The notes below the pieces were generated by a model that saw only the letters and a list, made by a program, of their open reading frames with translations, was not told where the DNA came from and did no database searches. Of a stretch of DNA of 64,000 bases, positions 62,352 through 64,000 are shown piece by piece. Position 1 is the first letter of the stretch, and every line of letters begins with the position of its first letter. The stretch is from assembly GCA_049606855.1 (NCBI GenBank), contig JBMYVY010000008.1, forward strand, positions 34,600-98,599. The letters are read 5' to 3'. The position numbers were made by a program, and so were the translations under genes. The stretch comes from JBELHR01 sp049606855. Its GTDB lineage: Bacteria > Bacteroidota > Bacteroidia > Flavobacteriales > Flavobacteriaceae.

Positions 62352-63782
62352 CTAGTCGATTTTTTCGATATTAGGTAAGGTGTAACTGCCATCCAAAATA
62401 GATTCTTTAGGCCAATACATTCTAAATAAAATTTTAAAGGTTCCGTCAGGAGTGGGTATCCAGTTGTATTTAGGCACTCCTTTCGGCTTGATTGCTGATA
62501 AGTATAAGTCTAGGCTATAATCTGAATTGAATTGTATCGGCATATTTGAGCCAGTAGCATATCTGTTTTGATCATTGTGTTCGAGGTAGCCTTCGTTGTT
62601 ATATGCTGTAATTGACCAAAACCCACCTACTTCTGGAGTTCCGTCAATTGGAAAGGATATTCTATAAGTGTTTGACCCATCTAGTTGTTTAAGGTTGCCA
62701 TCAAGTTGAGATACTCCATAAACTGCATCTTGAGGAATATTCGCGCCTATCCCCCAAACTGCAAAATAAGCTCTTCTTTCGTAATTGGTGCCCCAGTCTC
62801 CCATGTCTTCAATTTTGAAGTCCCATGCAGATTTCTGTTCGCTACCTTTGTAAAAGATTTTTTTGTAGTAAGCTTCTCTAGTTTTTAGGCCTGCTCTTAA
62901 CGATTCTTGATTACTTTTTGATAGTTGCTCAAAGCTATTTGGGAAAGGATTTTTATCCATTCCAAAAGGCTTTAAGAATTTTAAATCTGCTTTAGCCGGA
63001 GGGTTGTTTTTTAGCATAGCAAAAAAGGTGTTATAGAATTCTTCGGCTCCCATTGTTAATGAGAAGGGTACAGGTTTTTTTACTTCCATGGCCTTAAATT
63101 GAGGCTTGTATTGGTTCAGTGTGTTGTCTGAATTGTAGGATTTTAAGACATATTGCGCCTGAAGAGCATTTGCTTTTAAGGCGTCTTTGTCATTGTCAGC
63201 TTGAATTCTACCAGTAATCCATACCATTGCTGTTGGACACTCAATCTGAGTGTAGTCTTTTGGCAATTCCCCTTTATAGTTAGGTAAGGTTAGAATGTAT
63301 TTTTGGGCCTTTTGTCCGGTAGTTCGGGATCCTAAACTTTTAAAGGTATTTGTCCATGCATCAATTAAAGGCATGACGTAATATCTTTTGTTCATGTCTG
63401 GGATTTCAAATAATACAGGTCCTTGGCTAAGATCTACCCATCCAACACAGTATAGGGTATTACGATTTCCTAAAACCACGGCTGTATTTTCAGGTTGAGC
63501 CAATTGTTTGAACATTATAAATTGGTTGAGGTGGTCGTCTTTTCTCAATGGAGAGCTGAGCATTGCATCTTGACTGATTTTCATCATAACCAAAGGATAT
63601 GCGTAATCATAAAGTGCTTCAGCTTGCTTCTCGCTTATTTTTAGGGGTTTATCAGGTTTTTTGGATTCTACAACTTCTTTTTGAGGAGAGTTTTCTTGCT
63701 GTTCTTGTTTTTTTGTATCCTTTTTGCATCCTAGAAGGATAAGTAGAATTAGGATTGACTGTAGTTGAAGAGTTTTTTTCAT
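62352..63782 (-). CDS. DUF1254/DUF1214 lipoprotein
   Basis: A 476-residue predicted lipoprotein with the signal ending at lipobox ILLGC (about Cys19), followed by a Lys/Glu/Gln-rich linker. The DUF1254 part has YDYAYPLVMMKIS, LGNRNTLYCVGWVDLSQGP and YYVMPLIDAWTNTF; the DUF1214 part has AVYGVSQLDGN and GFWSITAYNNEGYL. The molecular function of these domains is unknown. The frame extends to 63860, but the ATG at 63782 places the signal peptide correctly. It is probably cotranscribed with the BamA-like barrel gene downstream. Confidence 0.87.
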   Translation of the reverse strand: MKKTLQLQSILILLILLGCKKDTKKQEQQENSPQKEVVESKKPDKPLKISEKQAEALYDYAYPLVMMKISQDAMLSSPLRKDDHLNQFIMFKQLAQPENTAVVLGNRNTLYCVGWVDLSQGPVLFEIPDMNKRYYVMPLIDAWTNTFKSLGSRTTGQKAQKYILTLPNYKGELPKDYTQIECPTAMVWITGRIQADNDKDALKANALQAQYVLKSYNSDNTLNQYKPQFKAMEVKKPVPFSLTMGAEEFYNTFFAMLKNNPPAKADLKFLKPFGMDKNPFPNSFEQLSKSNQESLRAGLKTREAYYKKIFYKGSEQKSAWDFKIEDMGDWGTNYERRAYFAVWGIGANIPQDAVYGVSQLDGNLKQLDGSNTYRISFPIDGTPEVGGFWSITAYNNEGYLEHNDQNRYATGSNMPIQFNSDYSLDLYLSAIKPKGVPKYNWIPTPDGTFKILFRMYWPKESILDGSYTLPNIEKID

Positions 63783-63946
63783 AATATACTGGCTATCAGT
63801 ATAAAGATAGTGAATTTTTAATTGTTTTCTAGAGGTTTGTTTTTGTCTGTAGTTTGCCAATAGGTTTATTTTTTTTCATAAATATCATGTCAAGAGAGGT
63901 TTAGGTTTTTTTTGAAAAAAAACACGAACTTTTTTAACAAAAAGCC

Positions 63947-63976
63947 TTGTGGGAAAGGAAATGGGTTGTATATTTG
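63947..63976 (+). promoter_or_regulatory. Strong stable-RNA-type promoter at the window end
   Basis: TTG at 63947-63949, a 19-base spacer and TATATTTG at 63969-63976, followed by CATCCGC. Upstream at 63908-63941 lie long A and T runs like an UP element. This arrangement is typical of flavobacterial tRNA or rRNA promoters, so a stable RNA gene probably begins just past base 64000. The remaining stretch 63783-63946 shows no gene. Confidence 0.7.
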
Positions 63977-64000
63977 CATCCGCTAAGCGAAATATCTTAG

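Noticed and set aside
1..64000. CRISPR arrays, insertion sequences, toxin-antitoxin or phage genes
   Set aside because: No regularly spaced repeats, transposase-like proteins or phage structural genes were seen; the content is ordinary chromosomal metabolism and envelope genes.

Overview
The window is an ordinary chromosomal segment of a marine-type flavobacterium (Bacteroidota, Flavobacteriales). This rests on low GC, on recurrent promoters of the Bacteroidota type (TTG, 18-21 bases, then TAnnTTTG), on near-absence of Shine-Dalgarno sites, on several TTG/GTG starts, and on lineage-typical genes: GldF/GldG, a DUF4294 protein, stand-alone MnmD, and the SAM-hydrolase/PhoH/PurC block. No phage, insertion sequence, CRISPR array or rRNA gene was seen. 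Genes are densely packed with many ATGA or TAATG junctions, and convergent neighbours often overlap at their 3' ends.

Layout. 1-4 kb: a cut-off saccharopine-dehydrogenase-like gene, DUF423, PEP carboxykinase, 3-methyladenine glycosylase and a Kir-type K+ channel. 4-8 kb: NTP pyrophosphohydrolase, then ilvE-nadA-nadB on the minus strand (branched-chain amino acids, NAD). 8-15.5 kb: MnmD with a 43-residue membrane ORF, a membrane glycosyltransferase pair, RuvC, HemW, a cyclase-family enzyme, a lipoprotein CocE-like hydrolase and a YjbR protein. 15.5-21.2 kb: a complete 4-hydroxyproline degradation operon behind a divergent AraC regulator; deaminase, semialdehyde dehydrogenase, epimerase and D-hydroxyproline oxidase together would lead to 2-oxoglutarate. 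21.2-25.4 kb: a PepSY-type membrane protein, an M20 dipeptidase, tRNA-Leu(UAG), and an ABC1 kinase with its TetR regulator and a striking operator.

25.6-34.9 kb: a secreted unknown, then a minus-strand run of FdhD, a YdeP-like molybdoenzyme, a THUMP-like methyltransferase, an AI-2E family transporter, gamma-glutamyltransferase and an AcpH-like protein, preceded by dnaN. 35-41.7 kb: a secreted PIG-L enzyme, a 33-residue membrane ORF and a sodium:solute symporter in one overlapping unit, then tRNA-Ala(GGC) with a 36-base downstream repeat, an arylsulfotransferase-like lipoprotein and a DUF2911 protein. 41.7-46.8 kb: a GldF-GldG fusion and SAM hydrolase, divergent from phoH-purC. 46.8-55.5 kb: a nitrogen-assimilation island of gltD, gltB, amtB, P-II and an outer-membrane porin. 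55.8-64 kb: TauE/SafE, acetyl-CoA synthetase, NUDIX, M42 peptidase, DUF4294, a BamA/TamA-like barrel and a DUF1254 lipoprotein. The window ends on a strong stable-RNA-type promoter pointing out of it.

No clearly new multi-gene system was found. The best leads are local: two short membrane ORFs in translationally linked positions, a tRNA-Ala 3' end duplicated like an att remnant, a P-II protein with Phe at the tyrosine-modification position and paired dyads upstream of its porin-led operon, a TetR operator covering its promoter, and a perfect palindrome containing both stop codons of convergent purC and gltD.
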